In this document: piece after piece, positions 1 through 13,500 of the stretch
How the letters are laid out: every line of letters starts with the position of its first letter
How positions within the stretch are numbered: position 1 is the stretch's first letter
NCBI GenBank assembly: GCA_007258455.2
Contig: VDFB02018517.1
Coordinates: 1-64,000 of the forward strand
From: Sequoia sempervirens
Taxonomy: Eukaryota > Streptophyta > Pinopsida > Cupressales > Cupressaceae
Reading direction: 5' to 3'
Length of the DNA stretch: 64,000 bases
Position numbers and translations under genes: made by a program
Notes under the pieces: generated by a model
Seen by the model: the letters and a program-made list of their open reading frames with translations, nothing else
Database searches by the model: none
What the model was told of the DNA's origin: nothing

Positions 1-132
1 ATTCTTACATGTTTTTGAAATAATATAGATAACTTATTCAAATTTTTACATCAAGTTGCCTAACTCTAATTGTTCTGAATTTTCATTGCCACTTAAGGGC
101 TTGTTTGGCATACCATGATCCTGCACATACCC
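1..132. mobile_element. Right end of a TIR DNA transposon (GGGTATGTGCA family)
   Basis: This stretch closely matches the right ends of the two tandem units at about 20398-20519 and 21115-21244. It ends in CCATGATCCTGCACATACCC, the inverse of the left terminus GGGTATGTGCAGGATCAT seen at 19672 and 19726. From base 133 the sequence aligns with the copia LTR at 5824, so the boundary is sharp and the transposon interrupts that LTR. The left end lies outside the window, so target duplication cannot be tested. No coding sequence is visible; a non-autonomous element is inferred. Confidence 0.7.
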
Positions 133-344
133 ACTCAAAAACAAACCCTTTAGTCCACAACCTCTGATCAACAATGTACAAAAATAACCGACATACTGAA
201 ATTTACTTCACTACTAACAACTTGCAACTCATTTATTACAATTTTCTCAATATCCTCGACATATACAACTTCAAATGAATTAATGCTAATAGTGTTGACA
301 TCAATGACAACCACATATCAGCAACACAACCACAATATCCAACA
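133..344 (-). repeat. Copia 3' LTR, truncated
   Basis: Bases 133-344 align with 5824-6035 with scattered substitutions. Only about 212 bp of a 1.23 kb LTR remain because the TIR transposon at 1-132 cuts it. The U3 start, read on the minus strand as TGTTGGATATTG, directly follows the polypurine tract. Confidence 0.85.
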
Positions 345-359
345 ATCTCCCCCTTTGGC
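345..359 (-). other. Copia polypurine tract
   Basis: On the minus strand the bases just before the 3' LTR read AAAGGGGGAGAT, a purine run that primes plus-strand synthesis in LTR elements. It abuts the LTR TG at 344. Confidence 0.8.
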
Positions 360-668
360 ATTTATGGCAACACATGATGTGAAAAACACCATCAACGCAG
401 CTAACTCCTACTTGGGTTCTGACTCATCTTCTCCTCAACACTTTCACATAGTCTTTCTCCCCACAAGGCTCTTCTCCCCAGATAATCACTAGTTTTTCAC
501 ATGACTCTTCTCCCCCTTTGACATCAATGGAAAATATCTCTAAGCTTTGAACCACATATCTAAATTTTTGAACCATCGACTACTCCCCCTGAGTAGTAGC
601 CACCACAACATGAATTTGAATTAAGATATGATTGTGAAATGCACTGACTAATGCAAAGAAATGCATCC

Positions 669-1331
669 TTAGTTCTTATTAGGAGGGGTAATCACCCCTA
701 ACTTCCCTCTAAGATACTCAAAAGTATCCTTAGGCAACAACTTGGAAAAAATATCTGCAATCTGCTCCTTACTAGGAACATACTCCATTCTGACTTCCTT
801 TTCACTTACCTTCTCCCTCAAAAAGTGAAACTTGATAGATATATGCTTTGTTTTTTAATGCAACACCAGATTCTTGGAAATGTTAATAGCACTTGAGTTA
901 TCACAGAATATAGCAATAGGCTCATCATTTACAACTCTGATATCCTTCAACATCTATTTCATCCACAGGACTTGAGTACAAATGTTAGCAGAAACAATGT
1001 ATTCGACCTCTGTAGTAGACAAGGAAATGGCATTTTGCTTCTTGCTTAACCATGAAATTAGCTTCTTACCTAAGAAGAATGCTCCACCACTAGTACTTTT
1101 TATGTCATTCACATCTCCTACCCAATCAACATTAGTAAAGGCACTCAAGGTAAGATCATCATCTTTAGGATACCATAGGCCAAGATCAACAGTCCCCTTC
1201 AAGTATCTAAAAATTCTCTTCACAGCAGTCAAATGAGATTCCTTCGAATTAGCTTGAAATCTTGCAACAATACATACAACATTCATGATATCAGGCCTAG
1301 TTTGAGTTAAATACAACAATCCACCAATCAT
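669..1331 (-). pseudogene. Copia RNase H domain and polyprotein C-terminus
   Basis: The frame 1331-954 begins with the end of the RT thumb region (GGLLYLTQTRPDI, then FRYLKGT) and enters RNase H with VDWVGD, KSTSGGAFFLG, ISWLSKKQ and LSTTEVEYI. The first catalytic stretch, usually DADWAGD, reads TNVDWVGD. The same protein continues past 954 through FCDNSSAI, KTKHISIKFHFLRE and ADIFSKLLPKD and ends at a TAA at 669-671. A stop near 955 and another near 858 break it. RNase H removes the RNA strand of the RNA-DNA hybrid during reverse transcription. Domain identity is clear; function is lost. Confidence 0.85.
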
Positions 1332-1387
1332 TGATCTAGATATCTTGTCTAATTTTATTTCAGAGAATCATCTTTTGTTGTCAACTT

Positions 1388-2140
1388 TCATTTGGTCACC
1401 ATGGGTGTACCAACTAGCTTTGAATCTTCCATACCAAACTTCTTCAGCAATTCCTTCACATACTTGGACTGAGATATAAAAAACCCTTTCTCTAATTGAG
1501 TAATTTTCAATCCCAAAAAGAATTTCATCTCACCAATCATAGACATCTCAAATTCATTATGCATCTCATTAGCAAACTTCATGCACAAACCATCATCTCC
1601 TCCAAAAATGATATCATCAATAAAGACTTCATCAATCAAATCTTTATTATGATCAATCTTGAAATATAGATTACTATCAGCAGTACCTTTGTTAAATCCA
1701 AGCTTCAGTAAATACTTATCCAATCTTGCATACCATGCTCTAGGGGCTTGCTTGAGTCCATACAATGCCTTCTTCAACCAACACACCATATCTTCTTTAT
1801 CAGTCAACTAGAATCCATCAAGTTGCTCAACATACACTTCTTCTTCCAATTCACCATTTAGAAAAGCTAATGTGACATCCATCTAATAAACTTTGTAGTT
1901 CTTGTGAGCAACATAGGTAAGAAATAATCTTACAGCTTCAATTCTAGTAACAAGGGCAAAGGTTTCTTCAAAATCAATTCCTTCCATCTGTGAATATCCT
2001 TTACATACCAGTCTTGCTTTATTTCTAACCACTTCACCTTGCTCATTCAGTTTGTTTCTAAAGACCCATTTGGTTCCAATTATATTCTTGTCCTTAGGTC
2101 TAGGAACAAGAATCCATGTATCATTCTTTTCAATATGTTT
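1388..2140 (-). pseudogene. Copia reverse transcriptase
   Basis: Going down the minus strand from about 2120 the sequence encodes [37 protein letters not shown] and MDVTLAFLNGELEEEVYVEQ, then, after a TAG near 1808, KKALYGLKQAPRAWY and the catalytic motif FIDDIIFGGDD, where YVDDI is usual. These are the classic Ty1/copia RT blocks. At least two in-frame stops interrupt it. Downstream is the RNase H region; upstream is integrase. Confidence 0.9.
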
Positions 2141-2146
2141 TAACTC

Positions 2147-3690
2147 TTATTTCATTGCTTCAACCCAATGCTCATCTTTACATGCTTCATTCACACTAGT
2201 AGGCTCAGTCTTTGAAATCAAGCAATACTCTTCTGCAATTTTTCTCCTAGTCTGGACACCTTTGTTCTTATCACCTATAATCTGATCTTCTAAATGATTC
2301 AATATTACATACCTCGAAGTCTTCTTAGGATGTTTTTCAACTTCAGGCTCTTCTGGTCTCTCTTCTACAACTTCATTGGTTTCTTCTTCCTCTTGATTTA
2401 CCAGATTGATTTGCACTTGATTTGTAGTTTGAATTTTATTTCCTTGGTTTGTACTGTCATCCTGATCATCAAAGTCATATCCACAAGTTCTAGATGGTGT
2501 ACCTAAGTCTTCATCAACCTTAACATTTGCACTTTCAACCATTTTCTTCAATCTTTTATTATAACACCGGTAGGACTTTCTTGTAGTAGAATAACCCAAA
2601 AAGATACCTTCATCACTCCTAGCATCAAATTTCCCTATGTCTTCATCTCTCTTAATATAACATCTGCTTCCAAATATCTTAAAGTATTTAATAGTAGGCT
2701 TTTGACTAGTCCATAGCTCAAAAGGGGTCTTACTAGTATCACTTTTGATTTGTACCCGGTTGAGTGTGTACATAGCAGTACTCACAACTTCTCTCCAATA
2801 GATATGAGGGACATTTCCTTCCAGCATCATAGTTCTAGCAGCATCTTCAATTGTTTTATTCTTCCTTTCCACAACTCTATTTTGCTGAGGGGTCCGTGAT
2901 GTAGATAATTGTCTCTTTAATCTTCAAACCTGTCTCTGCCTCAACCGTAGCTTTAAAGATTTTGAACTTTTCAAGTGCTTCAAATTTCTCCATTAAGAAA
3001 GTAACCCATACCATTCCAGAATAATCATCAATGAGTAACATGAAATACATGTAACCTTGTAAACTTCTGACCTTAGAGGGACCACACAGATCAGTATGCA
3101 CAAGCTCTAACAATTCATTTGAACAATGTTTTTTACTCTGAAATGAAATCCTAGTTTGCTTTCCCAACTGACATTCCTTGCATATTGCATTAGTAGGATT
3201 CACCAACTTAGGTAGATCTCTCACAGCCTTAGTGGAACTTATCTTGAAAATATTATCAAAGCTAACATGACACAATCTCCTATTCCATAACCAACTTTCA
3301 TCAACTTGAGCAATCAAACAAATTTTTCTAGCAACACTCAAGTGAAAGATATTACCTTTTGTTTTTGTACCTAATGCAATTTCATTTTCGGAACTCAATA
3401 TTCTGCACTTTCCATCCTTGAACTGAAGATTGTATCCCTTATCAACCATTTGACCAACACTCAAAATATTATGCTTCAAGCCTTCCACATACAGAACATC
3501 ATCAGTATTATGCTTATCGTCAAGAGAAATGCAACCTCTTCCATGAATCACACCAACTGTATTATCACCAAATCTCACAACACCACCATCATACTTTTCC
3601 AAGCTTACAAACTTATTTTTGTCTCCTGTCATATGATGTGAACATCCACTGCTAATTACTCATTCATCTTTTTCTTCAACTCGAGCAACT
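2147..3690 (-). pseudogene. Copia protease remnant, GAG-pre-integrase and integrase
   Basis: At about 3665-3630 the minus strand encodes VISSGCSHHMT, the position of the copia protease motif DSGCS; here the aspartate codon reads serine (AGC), and a TGA stands four codons before the GCS triplet. The next frame (3632-2877) holds the GAG-pre-integrase segment with the zinc-binding pattern HVS...CKECQLGK and the integrase core with HTDLCGP and LLIDDYSGMVWV. The frame 2872-2147 starts just after the catalytic region with ERKNKTIEDAARTM and runs through PFELWTSQKPTIKYFKIFGS, a typical integrase C-terminal block. The two frames do not join, so a shift near 2875 separates them. Confidence 0.88.
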
Positions 3691-3842
3691 AGGGATTTCT
3701 CCACATTTGTACAACCAGCAAATTCAGTAGGTACAAGATTATTTTCCTCGATAGCAATAAATACCCATTCATCATCACTTCTATTTTCTTTATCAGATTC
3801 ATCATCTGTCACACCTTCATCAACAACATAGTAACACTTCTT

Positions 3843-4747
3843 CTAAAATCTAGGCTTGTTATGTTTTGGTTTAGGACCTCTTCCTAGACACCTTAATGCA
3901 AAATGACCTATCTTATTGCAAGAAAAACATTTAAGAGGCAATTTTCCTTCATACTTACCTTTTCCTCTCGATACTCTTTTGACAATAAGTGCTTCCAACT
4001 CTTTTAGCTCTCTTTCTTCTTCTTCAATCTGTCTGATTTCATCCTCATACTTGAATGTCTTTCTAGATGAACTCTCACCCGAATCATATCTCTGTCTATC
4101 TCTTCTGGAAGTAGTAGCCTTAAATGTAGATTCAACCTTAGGAAGGGCATCACCAAATTCGCTCAACTCAAAAGCAGTCAACTTTCCAACCGACGTATCT
4201 CTGGTTATGTTCGTTACAGTCTAAAGCTCTTCAATAACACTAGCTTTGACTTTATAAGAATCAGGCAGGGATCTGAGCACTTTAACAATGATCTCAAATT
4301 CATCTATCTTTCCACCAACACATCTAATACCACACACTTGAGTTCATTCACTCTTTGCATGAAAGTATTAATGTTCTCATCATCACCCATTCTCAACCTT
4401 TCATATTTCCCTTTCAAACTCTGCAACTTAGCAATTTTCACATTAGCATCACCTTCATACAAGGTTTCCAACTTTTTCCAAATCTCATGAGTAGTCTTCA
4501 AATCCATAACATTTGTCATCTCAAAATCAGTCAAAGCACTCAACAAAGCTTCCTTAGCCCAGATATTATACTCAGCATCTCTAATCTCAGCAAAAGTAGT
4601 AGGACCATTATGTGGAATAATATACATATTACTTGTAATGCTCCAGTAGGGTTCACCAATGCATCTCATATGGCACTCCATTCGAGTCTTCCACAAAGAA
4701 TAATTTGTTCCATCAAATCTCAGACTATTCTTCTTGTAACTTGCCAC
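3843..4747 (-). pseudogene. Copia gag (UBN2-type capsid plus CCHC zinc knuckle)
   Basis: The frame 4747-4304 starts MASYKKNSLRFDGTNYSLWK, the usual start of copia gag proteins of the UBN2 group, and continues with FEMTNVMDLKTTHEIWKKLE and LQSLKGKYERLRM. A second frame (4181-3843) contains the zinc knuckle CFSCNKIGHFALRC, matching C-X2-C-X4-H-X4-C, after a charged stretch rich in Glu. The two are separated by a stop near 4221 and a frame change near 4304. Gag forms the particle and the knuckle binds the RNA. Confidence 0.9.
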
Positions 4748-4789
4748 CCTAGATCACCTTAAGTTGTTAAACTTCTTCCAAGGAACCTA

Positions 4790-4800
4790 CTCTGATACCA
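4790..4800 (-). other. Copia primer binding site (initiator tRNA-Met)
   Basis: The minus strand reads TGGTATCAGAG two bases after the 5' LTR end at 4803. This is the complement of the plant initiator tRNA-Met 3' end and fixes both the LTR edge and the strand. Confidence 0.9.
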
Positions 4801-4802
4801 AT

Positions 4803-6035
4803 TGTTGGCAACACAAGGGAAGACAACTGAGAGGGGGGTGAATTAGTTGTCATAGAAATTCAAAACTTATTCCACTTATTAACCTTATTCTTAGATCTAA
4901 TTATTAACAATGAAAACATAAATCATCAACACATCATAAACACATAACACCAAGATTTTTTACGTGGAAACCCTGTTAGGGGAAAAACCACGGTGGAAGT
5001 CAGTCCACAAGATTATACCCTATTAAAAGTATATAATGAAAATGAAATATGGGGAATGCACATGCATTTAGGCACACTGGCTAGAGCTCACTGCCTTACA
5101 AAGAGATTTAGACTACAACCATCCAAATTTTGAACTGAGAAAATAGCATCTACTAATGCCTGATTATAGTTTTAGTTAAACACATGAACAATTCTTTACT
5201 CTTTTGCACACTTCTTCACACTCTACTATGCCTTCGAATGATATTCACACATACAAGCACACTTTGGCATACACTCGCACACTCTTGCACCTCTTACTCT
5301 CTTCAATTTGAATAAACAATCACTCTTATATATCCGCAACAAGAAATTTCATCCCTTCATGTCAGCCTCAACAAAAATAATAAAATAAATATAAACTATC
5401 AGCCCAAAAATTAAAGATTAACAATGCGAATCAACCAAGGTCGGCCACAGCTTAGTAAGGACCCAAATCAACATCTCCAACGTGAAAACACTTCAATTAA
5501 TTTCTCCTCAAAGATCCACAACATGCTACAAACACTATGTCGGCCAAGAACAAGAAAAACATGAACACGCAAGAGAAAATCGCCAACCACGAGCACAACA
5601 ATCAATGAAAATGTGCAACAAAGATAGAGCATGATCTAGAAACATCCACAAGCATCACGAATCACAAGAGAAGCATCCCCAACAACTGCACTAACTGAAA
5701 TAGCATCATCTTCAATCAGGAACATTGACTGAATCAACAGAAAAACTGTCAGAATGAGAATCTTCATAACTCAATCAAATCTTCATGCTGATCTCTGAAA
5801 CTCGATGTGGATAAACTAGATACACTCAGCAACAAACCTTTTAGTCCACAACCTCTGATCAACAACATACAAAAATAACCGACATACTGAACTTTACTTC
5901 ACTACTGACAACCTGCAACTCATTTATTACAATTTTCTCAATATCCTCGACATATACAACTTCAAATGAATTAATGCTAATAGTGTTGACATCAATGAAA
6001 ACCACATATCAGCGACACAACCACAATATCCAATA
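4803..6035 (-). repeat. Copia 5' LTR
   Basis: A 1,233 bp LTR. On the minus strand it starts at 6035 (TATTGGATATTG, with TG changed to TA) and ends ...TTGCCAACA at 4803. Bases 5824-6035 match the truncated 3' LTR at 133-344. The right flank 6036-6040 would be one copy of the target duplication; the other copy is lost. Confidence 0.85.
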
Positions 6036-9000
6036 GTCGGCCCCCATTGAGAGTCACTCCCCCTACTTGTAACTAGAAGACCTTACACAACAAGCAAGGT
6101 AAAAACCATCTTACAAACACATGACATATCACATGAATCCAACCGAGTAGGGCATTGCTCATCCTGCTCACATAATCATAAAAATCCATATACAGTGCAA
6201 GGCATTACCCATCTTACACACATAACATAATCATAAGAATCAATGCAATAGATGACATAATCATAAGAGTCAATACACAGTGCAAGGAATCAACCATCTT
6301 GCACGCAACACATAATATTACCAAACTACTTATAAAATGAAACCATCAAAAGAACCACATATGCAAAAATATTTCCCCCCACCCAAGCCTCTGGAAACCA
6401 TCTTAACCACTTGCACAAATGACTCCCCACTTTGACACAATAACCAAAACATCCCATTTTCCACTAATCAAAAGCATTATTCAAAACAAGCATATAAATA
6501 ACAATGCAACCATGAAATACTTTATTTCCACATAGCAAATCTATTATTCACGACACAACACTTAACATCATCCAGTAAACATACAAGATCACAAGTTAGG
6601 CAACTTCCAATCTACATAATACATATATGTTCAAAAATCAACAATTGAAGAATAAACAATATTGTGCCGTTGAATATACAATCCTATAATATATTCCATA
6701 AGACATTAATGTCAACTTTTCCATAATCTTTCAAAGCATTTGTACTTCCTTCAAGTTTAATTACCTAATACCCAAGTCTATAATTTCTTCAAACTAAAAA
6801 TTACTTTAAAATATTTTGAAATAATATCAACCAAAAACACCTAATCTTTTCAACCCTAATCAATCCCCCTTTTCTTTCTAATGATTAAAGGGTTCTAATT
6901 TCAAATAAGATACTCATATGAAGGGCTATGAAAGCCTATCTATTTGAATGATAAAACTAGTGTTACTCAAAAACTATAACCCAAATCTATTTATTCATCT
7001 AATAAGCAATATAATATTTGACAATGAGACAATTTACATCCAATTGCAAGTTTTAAGAAAACCTATCTACTTCTACAAGTTCCTTTATTGACCTATAGCT
7101 TATTCTAATAGTTATATACTTTCATGATTCTAACATATAAATATCTATGTATTCCTATCATACTTAGGAGGATAGCATATTATCCTTTAAGTGTATTCCT
7201 AACAAAAAAAACCTTATATATAGAGAGGTGCATTTAATAATAAGTAATATAATTCAATTAAATTACTCTTTAAAATCAAGTCTTTCTATTCACTCATTAT
7301 TCACTTTATGTTAATGTGCAAACACACACTTAAAATATATTGAATCTCGAGCTAAGTATTAGCAGTAATACTAGCAACTATATAAGCCAAAATATTGTTC
7401 TTGACACTTGAAACAATCGATGGAGTTCAGTATCTTTCTGCTTAACTCGATAAGAATGGACTACATTAGAGTCAGGCTAGAACATACACATGTGGCAATG
7501 TCTGAGATTATTCACCCTCTAGCTTTCAAAATAAGATAGGCAGACTAATTTTCCCGTCGCTTCATAAAATAATTTCTATAAGGTTGCATGCATACTAAAA
7601 TGCACAAGCTAGATACAAAACCCTTAAAAAAGAACAGAAGAGGTCTTGTTGTCACAATCAGTATGATTGCCCTGGTAACATGCATACAAGAGAATCTTCA
7701 CATAAGATGACAATGCCAATTCTAATAAAGAGGTGAGGATCAACTAGGAGAACACATGAAGACACGAATAAGCATGGATTTGTTGGCTACCATTTCAAGT
7801 GAAGGCTTGTGATATCATGCAGTTCAAATCATTCCAGGACAGGTCCCAATAAATTCCAAGCATGGAAAAGCAGTTAGCCACGATGGCCACATCTAACAGC
7901 CCTACGTCAAGCTTTTCAACTCTCACAAGGGAGACCCGTTGATTATGTCTACATTCATAAATCATCAATCTAAGCTTGTCGCAGCTAAGAATACTACTAT
8001 ACATAGAATTCGGAATGCTCCTATATAGCTTCAGACGAGCAGAAGGTATCCCATACCGGTCAAGAAATAGGTTAGTAGATGATCAGGTATATTCTTCACG
8101 GAATAAGGATACTTTGCATAGTGCACCAAAATAAAATCGGCTCGCATTCACAAGCTTTAGAATGAGGTCAATTTGAGATACATATTGCAACCACAAAAGG
8201 ACGAAAAGTACAGAAGGTCAAGCTTCAAGGTTATTTCGAGCTCACCATTGTGACATTGACTATAATAATTTCTGAAACTCGTTTCCAGCAAAGCATTCTA
8301 GTTCCATAGCTATGCCTTAGAATGGCTTAGAGAGAAATATATATTTCAATAGTTCGACTCACAGGTATGGAAATCAAGATTGAGATTCTTAGGAAAGTGG
8401 AGAAAATAATTAGGATCGTATACATAAAGATACAATACTTATCCTTACCAATACCCCTCAACGGCTCAAATTGTTTTAAGACAATAACTATGTCAAATCA
8501 AATTTTGGTTTGATTCCTAGTAAGGACGGGTACAATTAAATGGAGTCATTCTACAATAAAGAGGAAATAAGTTTTGCTCTCAAAAGCATTCAAAAGAAAT
8601 AACTATAAATCAACCTCTGATTGCTTCAACTTCGGAATAAAGCAGGAATTCAGGATTTTATCAAGTCGGGACTAAGATGAGGCCGACTCATTGCTAACCA
8701 TGATTTTATCATTCTATTGATAACGTGTTGCGCATTGGAGCCCAAATGTGTTTAATTAAGGGAAACTAGCAATACTCGCTAAAGAAAAATATAATGAGAA
8801 ATCCTCAAGGAATCGCCATGCTACTGTGGTCTACATGTATTTAAAGACCAAAAGAAAGAAAGGAAGGCTTCATCTAAATAAACCTACCTGTGCACTGCCT
8901 GCATGCAGGATTTTCCAATGACCTATATTTCCTCAAGGCCTGTTGGGCTTCTAATAGGTGACGCACCGAATCTTTGATTTTATTTATAATTGCAAGATGT

Positions 9001-10570
9001 TTATGTGATTAACCTATTCTCTAACATTTATAGATAAAGTTTGTGACAATAATTAAAATCAACAAGGAACAAAAGAAATCGAAAGATGGAATCAGTATTT
9101 TCCTGCGGACATGCACAAATGGATTTTGCAGGGAAGCTCTCAAAATCTTTGAATTAATGAAACACTCGAAACTCATCCCAACATTGTAATCTTTGTTTGT
9201 GTCCTAGGCTCGCGCAAACATGCAAGTTTAGGATGAAGGTTGCGCATACTACACACACCAGAAACCTATATTGCATAACAAATATAGTTGATCATTAGGT
9301 GCACAAGGTTGACTTTCACACCCATGTTGGTTGTCTAGGCTCTATGTTCAACAACCTACGATGCAGTAGGAACTGAAATAGGCTTAGGAAGAAGGTAAAA
9401 AGTTCCCAAACAAGATACGCACTGGTATATCGTGCATTCCAAGCACATAAATGAGGACTAAATCTAAGTACATAAGCATGCCGAAAGATTCCACAAGCAG
9501 CACTGACGACTCAAGACAGTAGAGAGGGTGCCACAATAATCCATTCGAGGAAAAAGAAGCACTAGATTGCTGTGGAAGCGAAAAGAAAATAATACAGATC
9601 AAAAATTTCTATAATCTTAGGTTACAAAATGAAGCAAGAATTGCAAGAAAACAGAGTAGTATTACAAATTCGATTGAGAAAGGCAACTAACTTACCTCAG
9701 AAGTCATGGCTTCGACCTGCTTCTCCTGACGCACAAAATCTTAAGACAAGTGCCCATGCCTTGGAACTAAATCTTCATTAACCACTTCAAGCAGCTATTC
9801 AATGAATTTCAGACTACCGCGGGAGGTATAGCCGATTGTAAGTTCCTACACATCTCCCAAATTAGCAGCTAGGTATAGCCGATTGTCCATTCTTGGGAAA
9901 ACTGTTGATTTAAATCTATATCATAACTAGATGCATATATGATGCTAAGGGTCGAATCCCTGATTTTTCCACTGAGATTAAGAAGTAAAGCAATGCAATG
10001 TCCGAAAGAAGCTCCTCCTTTTAGTGTATTCTAAAGATAGCTTCCAGCACTGAAATGCCATAATGCCTTCCACAAAATGCCACCCACTACGCACCTACCC
10101 ATCTTTTCCACTATGCTTTCTTTTTTAACGAGTGTAACCGCTAACCAAAACTTTTTGCATGTAACATGCACTTCATTACTTTTATTTGCCTATAATAATT
10201 TTCATTGTATTGACTTATAATAGTCATTTTCATTAATTTTTTTATTTAATGCTAATATAATAATTTAAATTATAATTATTTTTACTTCAAGTATTTTGTC
10301 AATTAATCAATTGCAATATCACATCAATGATTCAAAGTGCAACATTCAAGGATGGAATTCCAAAACTTATAGCATAAAGTCGCTTGTTTGCAAGTTCGAA
10401 GACAAGTCAAATATCAACAACAATAAAGGTCATTTCTAAATAGCTAACATACTAAACAAGTGTCATTATAACATGTTCTAACCACTAGAAAAGAGTACCT
10501 AAGACACAAAATGAATCCACAAGCATCAAATATAACATCAAAAAAGGGTGAATCATGGAGGGGCACTACA
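6036..10570 (-). repeat. 3' LTR of the LARD-like element, left end missing
   Basis: The right edge is set by the polypurine tract and the shared LTR start TGTAGTGCCCC. The left part (6036-6480) is similar to 15391-15770, including the blocks ACAACAAGCAAGGTA and CATCTTACA. About 870 bp corresponding to 14520-15390 are missing beyond the copia insertion. No coding sequence, RNA gene or tandem array was noticed. Confidence 0.5.
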
Positions 10571-10590
10571 CACTACATCCCCCCCCCCTC
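10571..10590 (-). other. Polypurine tract of the LARD-like element
   Basis: The minus strand reads GAGGGGGGGGGG then ATGTAGTG just before the LTR start at 10570. A G-rich run abutting TGTAGTG is the expected plus-strand priming site. Confidence 0.7.
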
Positions 10591-13500
10591 AAACTTGACT
10601 TACTCCTGGAAGTCACAAATTAAGGTGGGAACATGACACATTAGTACTGCAAATTTCTATTACCAACATCAAAGCTGATTCATTACATCAAAATAATATA
10701 CACTAGCTTTGCCTATGAAAATAATTCATCTCACAAGGATATATACTTATATAGTCCCTTTCAAACATTCACCTTTCTTTTTAGTTTTCAATGTCGCAAT
10801 AATAACACAACCAAGACTTTGCATTTCAAAAATGATTCCATAATACATAAACCACTCAAAATCCTTACATATTAGCATTAACACCCAACAGTTTCTTTCA
10901 GGACCAAGAAAACATTGCACCCTTTTAATCCTTACTAGCAGAATTTCTCATAACATAAACATATAAAGGTATTCAATTTCAAATACATTACCATTTCATT
11001 TTCTTTACCCTTAAATTACAATTCCTCTTCCAATACACTGTTAGGCAATAAATACATCAAAATGCTACATTTCCATAAAACACAACATAATTATACACAC
11101 AAAGCACACATTTTCATTAAATATCCATCATTTACAAATAGGAAATTCCACTTTATTCATTTTACAACACTAAATCTCATAACATATTCAACAAATGATC
11201 ATGATTTTACACCTTTTTAGAAGCATGGATACACAATTTATCATTTCATAAGTACTATATTCATGATTTAACATACATTATTCACATACACACAAATGCA
11301 TGTCACCGGGAATCACATCACAAGGCTACACAAGGGTCCATCTAGACACTGGGAAGTAGCATACTAATCCATGAGTTGGAGCCAATATCCATCTCACATA
11401 ATCCATACCTCACACACAGTGGCTTGATGGTGTTAGGCCACACACACATGGTGAGACCATCCAAACAAGACCACAATGACCTATCTCTTGTTGTATAAGG
11501 TGGTTAGCCTCCAAGAGATAGTCATCACACATAGGTGGGTAGTGGTTCCTAATTGTATAACAACCTCACATACCCCCATCCTCAAGGTTCCCTACATCTG
11601 CTTCCTCGTATACACTCACCAAGTCCGCCTCATACATCCTTGGAGAGGAATCACAATACGACACATGACCAACATTGAAAACAATAAGGATAACTAGTTT
11701 AGCCACCAAATTCATAAATAGATATCAAATAAAGATTCAATTTGAGCAATAAAACAAGAAATGTGCGTAATTTCAACACTAAATCAAATGTAACCATGAG
11801 GGCTACATGCAAATAAGATCACAAGGTGTGGCTAAACCATCACAATCAAACATAAACAAAATGTCGACCCTCACAGTCAATAGAAAATCATCAATGCCAT
11901 AAAGAAAATACACAACCTTCAAAATTGCATTGTACAACACTGCGTGACTAGATAGTAGCCACCAAATGAGGAAGAAGGGAACAATGTCAGGCTATAGTAG
12001 TAGCCCTCATGTGGTGTGGCATGAGCACGCCATCCACATGGCTCAAAGTGTACTCCTTGGCTACACCCTACATCACGTCGTCATGCAACATGGACTAGCC
12101 AAGTGGCCCATGCACTCCTTGGTTGCCTGCATGGGATGTGTACCTCGGCCACATCCCCCATCACACCTCAGTGCGACATGGTCATACGCCAACCGAAGAA
12201 GGCACGTAATGGTCGTATGCCACATGACAGTGTGTTTGTGGCTCTATGGAAGTAGGCACACACATAACACACCCTGCATAGCAATACCTCATGGAGAAGG
12301 TACACACAGGAACTTGTTGTAGCTAGAGGTATACATAGCTATAAAATACCCATATGCTAACCGACCCAAACACTGTTGAAAGAAAACATGAGTATCCCTC
12401 TACAAGTGTACGAGGCCCCATTACGCTCATCACACAAGTAAGCTATCATAACACAATCTCATAGTGCACCTTCATGTGTCTATGGATGTGGCATCATGTC
12501 CTCGAGCCTAGCTCACTACCATCTACAACATGACATCATCACCGGAATTGTGTCGGAACATCAGTGGGGTGTGGCATCGTATCCATTGTATCATGTTGGA
12601 ACATGTGTAGATACGGTATATATAATGCATATATATAAGTATATCAATATGGGGCTACTCAAGCTTCACCTCTCATACAGACAAGGTTGACTCGCTAATG
12701 CCAGCTCAATGCCCCTACAAGCGGCCAGACAATGCTAGGTCAACATCCCTAAGGACAACCGGGAATATACTAACAAACCAATGTTGTTGTACTCAAAACT
12801 ATGGGGATTAGGCTAGCACATATGGATCAAGTACCTTAATCCATCATAAGGGGAAGTAGTGAGTACTTTCCTTGAGATCAGTTGAGATAAGACCACTCTG
12901 CGCCAGAATATGCATACGCTGCACACCCCGCCCAAGGAACTTTGTGGCTACTACTACCCCTTCACGAATTAAGGGACTGGAAAACCAAGAGAAGAGAATT
13001 TGTGAAACTATCTTTTGGCTACTCTTATATATAAATTTCAACCACACATGGGTTGGCCCTCAATTAGGTAGCAAACATACAAAACACACATAATGGTATG
13101 GTCAATCCCACACCTAAAATACAACATATTCCCTATGGATGGGTACATAGTATCACCATCCCATGGGCACACAAAGCAAGTATGGGGTATTCACAACACT
13201 CAAACAATGCACAGTTACTGGTTTCTCACATTTACACGGGGTACAATTACATACACAATTCCATTACTTTTCAAAAGATCACATACCATAAGTACATTTA
13301 TTTCCATAACCAATGTGATTCATATCATTACATATTATCCATAACCCTTTATCAATTTTTCTTTCACTCTACTCTTTTCCATATATCACATGATGCTAAA
13401 TGTCAATGTCATGATCATCGTGGTCACTTAACAACTCCACTTAACAAATTCAAATTCACTTTTATTCATTCAATATAACATTAGATATCCTCATAACAAT

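Larger units (their letters stand above)
133..6035 (-). mobile_element. Ty1/copia LTR retrotransposon, degraded, 3' LTR truncated
   Basis: Read on the minus strand the order is 5' LTR (6035-4803), primer binding site, gag, protease remnant, integrase, reverse transcriptase, RNase H, polypurine tract and a 3' LTR fragment (344-133). The order integrase before RT is diagnostic of Ty1/copia. LTR ends are TGTTG...CAACA. The reading frame is broken by several stops and shifts, so it is not autonomous now. It lies in the 3' LTR of the large non-coding LTR element, since homology of 6036 onward with 15391 onward begins exactly at the copia LTR edge. Confidence 0.9.

Noticed and set aside
11966..12322. 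118-codon frame in a locally GC-richer part of the LARD-like interior
   Set aside because: The translation is His/Met/Cys-rich with no domain, and the context is a non-coding retroelement interior.
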